From positions 1 through 64,000 of the forward strand of contig NZ_FOFV01000021.1 in assembly GCF_900111005.1 (NCBI RefSeq): a stretch of DNA of 64,000 nucleotides. The letters run 5' to 3'. The position numbers were made by a program, and so were the translations under genes. The notes under the pieces were generated by a model that was given only the letters and a program-made list of their open reading frames with translations, had not been told where the DNA came from and made no database searches. How positions within the stretch are numbered: the stretch's first letter is position 1; every line of letters begins with the position of its first letter. Of the stretch, positions 35,873-44,341 are shown one piece after another. This stretch comes from Lentzea albida. GTDB taxonomy: Bacteria; Actinomycetota; Actinomycetes; Mycobacteriales; Pseudonocardiaceae.

Positions 35873-37042
35873 TCAGGGCGCCCAGGGCGCGTCGAACGAC
35901 CAGGCGATGTCGGGGACGAGGCTCGACGCCGTGTCGTCGGCACCGGACCCGCCCGGCGTGGCCAGCCCCAGTTCGCTGTTGATGTGCCGCAGGTAGGAAC
36001 CGGGGAAGTTCCAGGAGCTCAGCCGCATCCCGGTCGGCGCGGACCGGCCGCACCACGTGGCGTCGGCGCGCATCAGCGCCGTGCCGTCGTCCGGGCTGAT
36101 CTTCACCCGGCTGTCCTGGTGGCGCAGGTAGTAGCCGGGGAAGTTGCGCGACTCCAGGCTGTGGCAGCCGCCGGCGAGACCGGGGACGACCCGCCAGGTC
36201 GCGTCGGACTTGAGCAGTGCGGAACTGCCCGAGTCGACGTGTGCGGTGTACCCCAACGAGTTCTGGTGCCGTGCGTACCGGTCCGTGAAGCCGGGGGTCG
36301 TGACGCGCAGCGAACGCAGGCCGGAGGGCAGGGTGACGGGAGCGCCATCGTTCCCCGCCGATCCGGGCACGGCCGCGAGCGCGGAGGCCCACCGAGCGGC
36401 CATCTTGTCGTACCCCGTACGACTGGGGTGCACGCCGTCGGCCAGGTCCGCGGTGGTGAGGGCGACGTGCATGTCGACGAAGTGCACGCGGGATCCCTTG
36501 CTCCGCACCATGTCGGGGATGGTCGCGTTGTAGGCGTTCGCCCTGGACTCCAGGGCGGGGTCGGTCAGCGGGACGACCGAGGAGACGAACACATCGGCGT
36601 TGGGCGCCGCCGCACGGATGTGGTCGACCAGCGCGCTCAGCCGCACCGGAGCACCCGCGAGATCGTGGTTCTGCGCGATGTCGTTCGTGCCGAGGTGGAG
36701 CAGCACCGTGCGCGGTGTGCTCTCGCGCAGCACCGAGGTGACGATGGCGTCGATCTGGTCGATTCGCCAGCCGGGATGGCCCTCGTGGTCGTGGTCGGGC
36801 AGGTCGGCCGGTCCGTTGGACTGGGTGCCGACGAAGTCGACCAGGTGGCCCGCGGCGGCAAGGCTGCGCCACAGGTTGATGCGGTAGCCGCCGGGAACGT
36901 TGAACCCGTCGGTGATCGAGTCGCCGAGAGCGAGCACTCGCGTGCCGCCGTTGCTCTCCGCCGCCGTCGCCACACCCGCGGGCACGAGCACTCCCAGCGT
37001 CAGGAGGGCTGCCGCCAGGCCGGCCGTGCGTCGTCGCACCAT
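35873..37042 (-). CDS. Secreted SGNH/GDSL esterase with C-terminal AbfB (CBM42) module
   Basis: 389 residues. Signal peptide, then an SGNH hydrolase: block I G-D-S-I-T-D-G (Gly40 onward), LHLGTND (block III), and D-G-V-H-P-S (block V with catalytic Asp/His). From about residue 235 an AbfB module repeats the trefoil pattern F-T-D-R-Y-x-R-H, F-P-G-Y-Y-L-R-H, F-P-G-S-Y-L-R-H, which binds arabinofuranose side chains. Likely deacetylates or de-esterifies arabinan-decorated polysaccharide. ATG 37042 has AAGGAG upstream; TTG 37048 is not needed. Confidence 0.88.
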   Translation of the reverse strand: MVRRRTAGLAAALLTLGVLVPAGVATAAESNGGTRVLALGDSITDGFNVPGGYRINLWRSLAAAGHLVDFVGTQSNGPADLPDHDHEGHPGWRIDQIDAIVTSVLRESTPRTVLLHLGTNDIAQNHDLAGAPVRLSALVDHIRAAAPNADVFVSSVVPLTDPALESRANAYNATIPDMVRSKGSRVHFVDMHVALTTADLADGVHPSRTGYDKMAARWASALAAVPGSAGNDGAPVTLPSGLRSLRVTTPGFTDRYARHQNSLGYTAHVDSGSSALLKSDATWRVVPGLAGGCHSLESRNFPGYYLRHQDSRVKISPDDGTALMRADATWCGRSAPTGMRLSSWNFPGSYLRHINSELGLATPGGSGADDTASSLVPDIAWSFDAPWAP

Positions 37043-37068
37043 GTCCAACTCCTTGCTGTGGGGAGAGG

Positions 37069-37098
37069 GGCCGGGGTGGTCGCGCGACCACCCCGGCC
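37069..37098. terminator. Perfect 30-bp palindrome, probable terminator
   Basis: Arms of 15 bp (37069-37083 and 37084-37098) pair perfectly, with the half-site GGCCGGGGTGGTCGC. It lies between the downstream end of the GH2-AbfB gene and the start of the esterase gene on the minus strand, fitting termination of GH2 transcripts. The poly-G tract abuts its right edge. Confidence 0.55.
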
Positions 37099-37119
37099 GG
37101 GGGGGGGGGGGGGGGGGGG
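37099..37119. repeat. 21-bp poly-G (poly-C on the minus strand) homopolymer
   Basis: An uninterrupted run of 21 G, immediately next to the 30-bp palindrome and 2 bp beyond the stop of the GH2-AbfB gene. It is the longest homopolymer I noticed in the window and may be a slippage-prone site or an assembly artefact. Confidence 0.9.
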
Positions 37120-37121
37120 AG

Positions 37122-39950
37122 CTACGGCGCCCAGGGCGCCGCGATGGTCCAGGTGCTGTCGGCGGTCAGCGTCTGAGGCCGGTCGAAACCGGTCTCCGCG
37201 TTGCCGGAGGCGACGTACACCTGCGACTCGAAGTGCCGCAGGTACGAGCCCGGCTTGTTGATCGACTCGAGCGTCACGCCCGTGCCGCTCAGGCCGGGGC
37301 GCGCGCAGAACGTGGCGTCGTCGCGGAACAGCGCCGAGCCGTCGTTCGGCGAGTTCCGCACCCGGCTGTCGGCGTGGCGCAGGAACTGGCCCGGGAAGTT
37401 CACCGACTCGAACGAGTAGCACGACGAGTCGGCGAGCCCGCGGCGGACCGTGTACGTGGCGTCGGCCTTCAGCGTGGCGCTGCTGCCGCCGTTCACGATC
37501 TCCGTGTACGCCAGGCTGTTCGAGTGCCGCAGGTAGCGGTCGGTGTGACCCCAGGTCGCGACCTGCAGCGACTGGCGGACGTCCGTGGTGAGCCGTGCCG
37601 AGCTGCGCCACAGCGCCGGATCCGCCGTGCCCCAGGTGGAGTCGGCGGCGAAGCCGGTCGCGGTGTCCCAGGCGTTGGTGCCACCGCTGCGGGCCAGGTA
37701 GACGTTGTCCGCGTAGTGGCGCAGGTAGGAGCCCGGGAAGTTCAGCGACTCGAACGACGTGCCGCCCGACGCCAGACCCGGCCGGGCGCACCACGTCGCG
37801 TCCGCCGCGAACGTCCCGCTGGTGGACGCCTCGACGCGCGCGGTGCTGTTGGCGTGCCTGAGGAAACGTCCCGGGAAGTTCACCGATTCGAACGAGTAGC
37901 AGCGCGCGTCGGCGAGACCCGCGACCGTGCGGAACGACGCGTCCTGGCGGGCGCCGTCGGCACTGGTGGCGCTGAGGACGTCCGTGCGGGCCACCGAGTT
38001 CGCGTGCCGCAGGTAGCGGTCGGTGAAGCCCGGCGTGGTCACGCGCAACGACCGGACGTGCCCGAGGGTGAAGTCGACCGGCGAGTTGGGGTTGCGCGAC
38101 GCGGCGATCAGGTCGCCGTGCGCGGCCCGCAGCTGGTTCGTGTCGACCTTCTGCACGCGCCGGTCGTAGGTGAGCAGACCGTTGTACTCGCCCTCGACGT
38201 CCGTGATCTCCGTGTACACGTAGGCGGACAGGCCCTTCGTCGTCATCAGCTGCTTCACGTCGCGGACCATGCCGGTGTAGCGGTCGTTGAGCTGGGCTGC
38301 GCTGAAGACCTGTTCGTAGGCGAAGAAGTCGTTCTTCGGGCTGTACTCGTGGCCGGGTGTGCGCAGGCCGATGCCGCCGAACTCGCCGAGCACCGAGACG
38401 CGGGTCGACGACGGCCGCGGCGCGTCCGGTCCTGTGTAGACGTGCCAGTCGACGATGTCACCGGTGCCCGGATCACCCTTGGAAGCACAGCAGTTGTAGC
38501 CGCTGTGGGCGTTCACGAGCCGGGTCGGGTCGTAGTTCTTCAAGTCCGTGGTGACACGCCGGGTGTCGGCGAGGCTCCACTCGCCCCAGCCCTCGTTGAA
38601 GGGCACGTAGGTGACGACCGCGGGCGAGAACCGGTGCTCGTCGACGATCTCGCGCGCCTCGGTCTCGAACTGCGCGATCTGCGCCGCCGTGCGGTTCGCG
38701 TCGAACGCGGGCGTCGACGGAACGTCCTGCCACACCAGCAGTCCGAGGCGGTCGGCGTGGTAGTACCAGCGGGCCGGTTCGACCTTGATGTGCTTGCGCA
38801 CCATGTTGAAGCCGAGGTCCTTGTGCTTCTGCAGGTCCGACGCGAGCGCCGCGTCCGTCGGCGCCGTGTAGAGGCCGTCGGGCCAGAAACCCTGGTCCAG
38901 CGTGCCGATCTGGAACACGAACTCGCCGTTGAGGGTCGGCCGGAGCACGCCGTCGACGAGCTTCGTGCCGACCTCCCGCATGCCGAAGTAGTTCACGACC
39001 TGGTCGACTGTGGCGCCGGAGGAGTTCCGCAGGGAGACCCGGAGGTTGTACAGGTACGGGTCGTCCGGCGACCACCGCCGCGCGTTCGGCACCGGCACGG
39101 AGAACTCGGTGAAGCCACCGGTCGCGCTGCCCACGACGGTCGTGCCGGCCATCGCCTCCGCGAGCACGGTGTGCCCGGTCGTGTTGCCGCGCGTGAAGAC
39201 GCGGACCCTCGCGGTGTTGTTGGAGAGGTTCGGGTACACGTCGACGGAGAAGATCGACGTCGGCGCCGTGGGTTCGAGCCACACCGTCTGCCAGATGCCC
39301 GACGACGGCGTGTAGAAGATCCGGCTGGTGTCGTTGACCTGCTTGCCGACCGGCTGCTTCTCGCCGCGGCCGTCGGTCGGGTCGTACACGCGCACGACGA
39401 TCTCGTTGGTGCCGCCGTTGAGCTGCGGCGTGACGTCGACCTCGAACCGGTCGTAGCCGCCCTTGTGCGTGGTGACCTGGGAGCCGTTGACCCAGACCGT
39501 CGCCTCGTAGTCGACCGCGCCGAAGTGCAGTTGCACGCGCCGGCCGTTCCACGCGGGCGGCACGGTGAAGGTGCGCCGGTAGAACATCAGGTCGCGGTTG
39601 TCGTTGCGCATGATCCCCGACAGCGCCGACTCGATCGGGTACGGCACCAGCACGCGCTCGGGCAGCGTCTGCCCCAGCGGCGGCGCGGCGTACCGGTTGA
39701 CGTTCCCCGCCCCGTCGGTGGCGGGGTTGAGGAACTCCCACTCCCCGTTGAGGGACTGCCAGTCCGGCCGCGTCATCTGCGGGCGCGGGTACTCCGGCAG
39801 CGGGTTGGTGGTCGACACCTGGCTCGTCCACGGGGTGGTCAGCGGCGGTGTCTTCGGGACGACGGCGGCGGACGCCGGGCCGGACGCGGTGGCGACGATG
39901 CCACCGGCGAGGGCCAGCACGGCCGCCGCGCAGGCGACGAGGGAACGCAT
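37122..39950 (-). CDS. Secreted GH2 glycosidase with two C-terminal AbfB (CBM42) modules
   Basis: 942 residues with signal peptide. GH2 part to about residue 620: jelly roll (LHFGAVDYEATVWVNGSQVTTHKGGYDRFEVDVT), acid/base P-F-N-E-G-W-G (Glu453), nucleophile G-E-F-G-G (Glu523). Two AbfB modules follow (from about 633 and from about 795), each with F-P-G-x-F-L-R-H and G-S-Y-L-R-H repeats, so the enzyme is probably held on arabinofuranosyl-bearing polymers. It is paralogous to the cytoplasmic GH2 at 26964-28769 but exported. AAGGAG precedes ATG 39950. Specific sugar unknown. Confidence 0.9.
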   Translation of the reverse strand: MRSLVACAAAVLALAGGIVATASGPASAAVVPKTPPLTTPWTSQVSTTNPLPEYPRPQMTRPDWQSLNGEWEFLNPATDGAGNVNRYAAPPLGQTLPERVLVPYPIESALSGIMRNDNRDLMFYRRTFTVPPAWNGRRVQLHFGAVDYEATVWVNGSQVTTHKGGYDRFEVDVTPQLNGGTNEIVVRVYDPTDGRGEKQPVGKQVNDTSRIFYTPSSGIWQTVWLEPTAPTSIFSVDVYPNLSNNTARVRVFTRGNTTGHTVLAEAMAGTTVVGSATGGFTEFSVPVPNARRWSPDDPYLYNLRVSLRNSSGATVDQVVNYFGMREVGTKLVDGVLRPTLNGEFVFQIGTLDQGFWPDGLYTAPTDAALASDLQKHKDLGFNMVRKHIKVEPARWYYHADRLGLLVWQDVPSTPAFDANRTAAQIAQFETEAREIVDEHRFSPAVVTYVPFNEGWGEWSLADTRRVTTDLKNYDPTRLVNAHSGYNCCASKGDPGTGDIVDWHVYTGPDAPRPSSTRVSVLGEFGGIGLRTPGHEYSPKNDFFAYEQVFSAAQLNDRYTGMVRDVKQLMTTKGLSAYVYTEITDVEGEYNGLLTYDRRVQKVDTNQLRAAHGDLIAASRNPNSPVDFTLGHVRSLRVTTPGFTDRYLRHANSVARTDVLSATSADGARQDASFRTVAGLADARCYSFESVNFPGRFLRHANSTARVEASTSGTFAADATWCARPGLASGGTSFESLNFPGSYLRHYADNVYLARSGGTNAWDTATGFAADSTWGTADPALWRSSARLTTDVRQSLQVATWGHTDRYLRHSNSLAYTEIVNGGSSATLKADATYTVRRGLADSSCYSFESVNFPGQFLRHADSRVRNSPNDGSALFRDDATFCARPGLSGTGVTLESINKPGSYLRHFESQVYVASGNAETGFDRPQTLTADSTWTIAAPWAP

Positions 39951-40226
39951 CGAACTCCTTCAGGCAGGGACCGGAGGTGGGCACGACGGCTCAGCGCCCT
40001 GACCGGAGCGCACGTGGGTGGGAAGAGGTGGCGACGACGCCCTGCTGGGCGTTCACGAGATCGTAACTCAATGGAGAGCGCCAAAAAACACCAAAAATCC
40101 GCGCTCTGAATCGACTAAGTCAACAAGCTGACTGTTCGAGTTTGTGACGGAGAACAGCTGCGCAGAACAGAAATCTGACCGGACAGAAGCATTGACGACC
40201 GAATCGCCCGAACTCTAGCCTCATCT

Positions 40227-40240
40227 TGAGAGCGCTCTCA
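40227..40240. promoter_or_regulatory. Candidate LacI-type operator, GH76 promoter
   Basis: The perfect 14-bp palindrome TGAGAGCGCTCTCA, 40 bp before the GH76 start. It has the form of CebR/CelR-type operators (central AGCGCT). The 12-bp core recurs once more at 44016-44027. The remaining 329-bp gap 39951-40279 holds A/T-rich promoter-like DNA but no gene I can support. Confidence 0.6.
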
Positions 40241-40279
40241 CCCATCACCGAGCCGCCCACCCTGCACCGGGAGGTTCTC

Positions 40280-41836
40280 ATGCTGAGAGCTGCGTTTCTC
40301 GCGTCCCTGATGGTGTCCGGAGTCCTCGTGGCCGTCCCGCCGGCCGTGGCCGAGTCCGTTGTGGACTGCGGCTACTACTGCGACGACCGCGATCCCTCAC
40401 TCCCCCTCGAAGCGCGGCGTTCCGCGTACCGTCCCGGCACCACCCCGCCGCCGACGGCCCCGCCCTCGACCGGCGGCGTCCCACCTGCCGCATCGGCCGT
40501 CGTCTGCAACAGGTACTGCGACGCCCGCGATCCCGCGCTCGCCCCCGCGGACCGCCTGGCCCAGACCGTCTCCGTCGGAGGCCGGCAGATCTCCCTGCGG
40601 TTCAACGACACCGACGCGATGGGCTGGGCGGTCGTGTCCAGCGCCCAGCAGGGCGACGAGGTCTGGCTGGACCGCTCGTTCGACGCCGGTGTCAGCTGGG
40701 GCTCCGGGTCGAGGCTAGGCAACACGGCGGCCCCGGCGGGCTTCGGCACCTGGCGCACGATGATGTTCAACGTCGACGACTGGACCGGTCTCGGCGTCGG
40801 TCTGCTGCGCGCCTGCGGTCGCCCGGCCGGTTCGTCCGCGATCGCGTGCACCAGCTGGTACCGCACGACGTGGAACGCGGGCGAGCGCCGCACCGCCGCC
40901 GCGACGGCGTTGATGCAGCGCTACAACCTCGGCACGGGCCTGTTCGACACGACCGGCTGGTGGAACTCCGCCAACGCCCTGACGGCGGTCATCGACAACA
41001 TCCGGGTGACCGGGATGAACAGCTACCGCTACGCCATCGCCCGCACCTACGACCTCAACCGCGCGGCCTGGCAGGGCGACTTCATCAACGACTACAACGA
41101 CGACGTCGCCTGGTGGGGCCTCGCGTGGCTGGCCGCCTACGACCTGACCGGCGACAGCAGGTACCTCACCACTGCCAGAGCGGGCGCGAACCACATCCAC
41201 CGGTTCTGGGACTCGGTGTGCGGGGGTGGGATCTGGTGGAGCTCCAGCAAGAACTACAAGAACGCGATAGCCAACTCGCTCTACGTCCAGCTCAACGCCG
41301 CTCTGCACAACAGGATCCCGGGCGACACCACCTTCCTGCAACGCGCCAGGGCGGGCTGGACCTGGTTCCTCGGCAGCAAGATGATCAACAGCGCGAACCT
41401 CGTCAACGACGGCCTGAACTCCAGCTGCGCCAACAACAACCTCACGCCGTGGAGCTACAACCAGGGCGTCCCGCTCGCCGCGCTGGTCGAACTGCACCGG
41501 GCCACCGGCGACGCGAGCCTGCTCACCCGGGCCCGCGCCCTCGCCGACGCGTCGACCACCAGCACGTTCCTCAACCCCGGCGGCATCCTGTTCGACGACG
41601 GGGGCGGCGGGGACGTGCCGTCGTTCAAGGGCGTCTACGTGCGCGGGCTGGCGGCGCTGAACCGAGCGCTCGCGGACCGGCCGTACACCTCGTACCTGCG
41701 GCGGCAGGCCGACACGGCGCACGCGCGGGACCGGTCGAGCGCCGACTCCTACGACCAGCCCTGGGCGGGGCCGTTCCAGCGCAGCGACGCCGCCCGTCAG
41801 CACAGCGCGGTGGACCTGATGAACGCGGTGGGGTGA
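40280..41836 (+). CDS. Secreted GH76 alpha-1,6-mannanase-like enzyme
   Basis: 518 residues. Signal peptide MLRAAFLASLMVSGVLVAVPPAVA, then two short C-x-x-Y-C-D-x-R-D-P motifs (CGYYCDDRDPSL and CNRYCDARDPAL) in a Pro/Thr linker, an immunoglobulin-like domain, and the GH76 barrel with the tandem aspartates in NDYNDDVAWWGLAWLAAYDL. Such enzymes cut the alpha-1,6-mannan backbone of yeast and fungal cell walls. GGGAGG precedes ATG 40280; the frame's upstream start lies in the operator. Regulated via the palindrome at 40227-40240. Confidence 0.88.
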   Translation: MLRAAFLASLMVSGVLVAVPPAVAESVVDCGYYCDDRDPSLPLEARRSAYRPGTTPPPTAPPSTGGVPPAASAVVCNRYCDARDPALAPADRLAQTVSVGGRQISLRFNDTDAMGWAVVSSAQQGDEVWLDRSFDAGVSWGSGSRLGNTAAPAGFGTWRTMMFNVDDWTGLGVGLLRACGRPAGSSAIACTSWYRTTWNAGERRTAAATALMQRYNLGTGLFDTTGWWNSANALTAVIDNIRVTGMNSYRYAIARTYDLNRAAWQGDFINDYNDDVAWWGLAWLAAYDLTGDSRYLTTARAGANHIHRFWDSVCGGGIWWSSSKNYKNAIANSLYVQLNAALHNRIPGDTTFLQRARAGWTWFLGSKMINSANLVNDGLNSSCANNNLTPWSYNQGVPLAALVELHRATGDASLLTRARALADASTTSTFLNPGGILFDDGGGGDVPSFKGVYVRGLAALNRALADRPYTSYLRRQADTAHARDRSSADSYDQPWAGPFQRSDAARQHSAVDLMNAVG

Positions 41837-41905
41837 GCCGGCCTGGTCGCGGCAGGTCGCCGAACGGGCCGACACCACCGCGACCTTCCCGGTAGGGTCG
41901 GTCAC

Positions 41906-42856
41906 GTGGACCTGGAGGACACCGCGGCCCGGCTCGGAGTTCCGCTTCCCGAAGTCGAACGAGTGCACCGCCTCGCGGGCGACCGGCCCCCGGTTCCCCT
42001 GCCCGCCAAGGCGGACGCGCCGGCGATGCTCGACCGGCTCGCCGTACCGCCCGACGACGCCGCCGAGGTCGTGGCGGCCTGGCCGGACCCGGACTCTCCA
42101 CTGTGGACTCCGGAGCTGCGCTGGCTGCTGGACCGCTCCACGGCCCTGGTGCGGGCCGACCTCGGCGGCCACGGCTGGCTGTCGCCGGGCCCGGCGCTGC
42201 CGCGCGAGCGGGGTCCCGCCTGGCGCCACCTCTACGTGTACGCGTACCTGGCCCTGGTCGACGTGGCGCTGGAGTACCACCGGGCGCACGGCATCGCCGA
42301 GGCCGTCTCGTGGACGACGCTCGCGGACCTCGGTCGCAACCTCGCCGTCGACCGGCGGATGCGCGGCGAGGGCTGGCCCGTCATGCAGAGCTGGCTCACG
42401 CTGCACTCGCGCGGGGGCCTCTACGAGCTCGGCCGGTTGCAGCACCACCGGGGTGATTCCGCGCTCTCGCTGCACATCCCCGACTCCGGCCCGCTGACGC
42501 CGGAGTCCGTGTCGGCGTCACTGGACGAGGCGCGTTCGTTCTTCCCGCGGCACTTCCCCGACGAGCGGTACACGGCGTTCTCGTGCGGATCGTGGCTGCT
42601 CGACCCGCAACTGCGGGAGTACCTGCCCGACGAGTCGAACATCATCCGGTTCCAGCGGAGGTTCGAACTGGAACCGCACGAGGAGCAGGAGGGGATCAAC
42701 GCGGACGTCGAGGTGCTGCGGTTCGTGTTCCGCACCCTCACGACCCCGCTCGACCGGTTGCCGCGCACGACGGTGCTGCAGCGCGCCATCGTGGACCACC
42801 TCCAGGCCGGGCGCCACTGGCAGTGGCGGCGCGGGCGGTTCCCGATCGCCGGTTAG
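41906..42856 (+). CDS. Acyltransferase domain-containing protein (GNAT-like)
   Basis: 316 residues, soluble. The pattern PAWRHLYVYAYLALVDVALEYHRAHGI, SWLTLHSRGGLYELGRLQHHRG, FFPRHFPDERYTAFSCGSWLLDPQLREYLPDESNIIRFQRRFEL is that of a two-domain actinobacterial GNAT-like acyltransferase family. Substrate unknown. GTG 41906 has TAGGGT (41893-41898) seven bases upstream and no ribosome site, suggesting a leaderless transcript. Its TAG stop is part of the inverted repeat that follows. Confidence 0.8.
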   Translation: MDLEDTAARLGVPLPEVERVHRLAGDRPPVPLPAKADAPAMLDRLAVPPDDAAEVVAAWPDPDSPLWTPELRWLLDRSTALVRADLGGHGWLSPGPALPRERGPAWRHLYVYAYLALVDVALEYHRAHGIAEAVSWTTLADLGRNLAVDRRMRGEGWPVMQSWLTLHSRGGLYELGRLQHHRGDSALSLHIPDSGPLTPESVSASLDEARSFFPRHFPDERYTAFSCGSWLLDPQLREYLPDESNIIRFQRRFELEPHEEQEGINADVEVLRFVFRTLTTPLDRLPRTTVLQRAIVDHLQAGRHWQWRRGRFPIAG

Positions 42857-43020
42857 GGCGTGTGTCGAAGTCCGGTTCGATGAGAGTCGCGCTTGAGGTG
42901 GTTCCTGGTGGTGCGGCCGGATCGGCCGCGTACCGGTGTTGTACGTGGCCGATCCGGCCGTGCCGCCAGGGGCCGCCTCGGGCCCGGCTGTCGCGGATCG
43001 GGCTTCGACACACGCCCTAG
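42854..43020. repeat. Inverted-repeat (MITE-like) element spanning two stop codons
   Basis: Perfect 17-bp outer arms (TAGGGCGTGTGTCGAAG at 42854-42870 and its complement ending at 43020), with a further inner perfect 13-bp inverted repeat (GGCCGGATCGGCC and GGCCGATCCGGCC). Total about 167 bp. The left TAG is the stop of the acyltransferase gene and the right CTA is the stop of the convergent sugar-binding gene. It could be a non-autonomous element or a large bidirectional terminator. Confidence 0.75.
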
Positions 43021-44114
43021 CGAAGCTGGTCGTCGCTGTAGTACCCCGACTCCACCAGAACCTTGTGGTAGTTCGACTTGTCGACGCTCACGGGGTTCAG
43101 CAGGAAGGCCGGGACGATCTTGACGCCGTTCTCGTAGTCGTTCAGGTTGTTGAGCTGCGGCGGGGTCCGGCCCTTCAGCACCGCCTCGGCCATCGACGCC
43201 GTGGCCGTCGCCAGCTCGCGGGTGTCCTTGTAGATCGTCGAGTACTGCTCCCCCGCGATGATGGACTTCACCGACCCCAGCTCGGCGTCCTGGCCGGTCA
43301 CGACCGGGAACCCCTGGCCGGGGGCGTAGCCGTTGTTCTTCAACGCGGTCAGGATCCCGAGGGAGATGCCGTCGTAGGGCGAGAGCACGCCGTTGACCTT
43401 GGTGCGGCGGTACGCCGTCGTGACGATCTCCTCCATGCGCTTGCGGGCGGTCTCGCCGTCCCACCGGAGGGTCGTCACGGCCTGGAAGTCCGTCTGCCCG
43501 CTGCGCACGACCAGCTTGCCGTCGTCGATGAGCGGCTTGAGCACGGACATGGCGCCGTTGAAGAAGAACGCCGAGTTGTTGTCGTCCGCGGAGCCCGCGA
43601 ACAGCTCGATGTTGAACGGTCCCGCCGCGGGGCCCGGACTGCCGTCGCCGTTGCGCAGGCCCAGCCCGGTCAGCAACGACTCGGCCTGGTAGATCCCGAC
43701 GCGGAAGTTCTCGAACGTCGCGTAGTAGTCGACGTTGGGGCTGCCGCGCAGGAGCCGGTCGTAGGCGATCACCGGGATCCCGGCCTCCGCCGCCATCAGC
43801 AGCGGCTTGGTCAGCGCCGAGCCGTCCACCGAGGCGATGATCAGGAGCTTCGCGCCGGCGGCGATCTGGCTCTCGACCTGCTTCACCTGGGTCGGCACGT
43901 CGTTCTCCGCGTACTGCAGGTCGACCCGGTGGCCGCGCGATTCGAGGTTGTGCTTGATGTTCTCGCCGTCGCTCGTCCAGCGCTGCGACGTCGTCGTCGG
44001 CATCGTGACGCCCACGAGAGCGCTCTCAGGCGGTTTGGTCTCCCGGCCGGTCGCGGGCGCGCCGCACGCGGCGACGAGCAACACGATCACGGACACCACG
44101 AACTTCGATCGCAT
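43017..44114 (-). CDS. ChvE-like multiple-sugar-binding lipoprotein
   Basis: 365 residues with lipobox (VLLVAACG). Class-B pentose/hexose-binding fold: ESQIAAGAKLLIIASVDGSALTKPLLMAAEAGIPVIAYDRLL, then FENFRVGIYQAESLL and LSPYDGISLGILTALKNNGYAPGQGFPVVTGQDAEL, the pattern of ChvE/XylF-type proteins. No permease or ATPase lies next to it, so it is either orphaned or serves a transporter elsewhere. GAGGAG precedes ATG 44114. A perfect 16-bp palindrome lies 18 bp upstream and the GAGAGCGCTCTC palindrome lies inside the gene near its 5' end. Confidence 0.9.
   Translation of the reverse strand: MRSKFVVSVIVLLVAACGAPATGRETKPPESALVGVTMPTTTSQRWTSDGENIKHNLESRGHRVDLQYAENDVPTQVKQVESQIAAGAKLLIIASVDGSALTKPLLMAAEAGIPVIAYDRLLRGSPNVDYYATFENFRVGIYQAESLLTGLGLRNGDGSPGPAAGPFNIELFAGSADDNNSAFFFNGAMSVLKPLIDDGKLVVRSGQTDFQAVTTLRWDGETARKRMEEIVTTAYRRTKVNGVLSPYDGISLGILTALKNNGYAPGQGFPVVTGQDAELGSVKSIIAGEQYSTIYKDTRELATATASMAEAVLKGRTPPQLNNLNDYENGVKIVPAFLLNPVSVDKSNYHKVLVESGYYSDDQLR
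44016..44027. promoter_or_regulatory. Intragenic GAGAGCGCTCTC palindrome
   Basis: The same 12-bp palindrome as in the GH76 promoter, placed about 87 bp inside the sugar-binding lipoprotein gene. A repressor bound here could block early elongation and tie the two genes together. Confidence 0.45.
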
Positions 44115-44132
44115 CCCGGCTCCTCGCGCGGA

Positions 44133-44148
44133 TCAACAACGTTGTTGA
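44133..44148. promoter_or_regulatory. Palindrome upstream of sugar-binding gene
   Basis: TCAACAACGTTGTTGA, perfect over 16 bp, 18 bp before the ATG of the sugar-binding lipoprotein. A partial copy (GTTAACAAC) occurs at 44221-44229. It looks like a repressor operator; the regulator is unknown. Confidence 0.55.
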
Positions 44149-44341
44149 CGGTCGCCACGGTTCTCGAGGCAGGCCGAAGACGCGGTTCTCGTGTGACCCG
44201 CGCCACAAGCGGCTGTGCACGTTAACAACTGGACGCGAAGGGATCAAGCGACGAGGGCGGTTCGTCCATCGAAAGCACGAATGGGTGCCGTGTAGCGACA
44301 TGCGGCGGTAGGGCGATGGGAAGGTCGACGACGATCGGGAG

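Noticed and set aside
36900..40109. Very long open frame on the plus strand
   Set aside because: It is antisense to the GH2-AbfB and esterase genes; composition is Arg/Val/Gly-rich without domains, as expected of a GC-rich shadow frame.
42854..43123. Small protein encoded in the inverted-repeat element
   Set aside because: Open frames there merely read through the palindromes and repeat Arg/Gly-rich text on both strands; no ribosome site.
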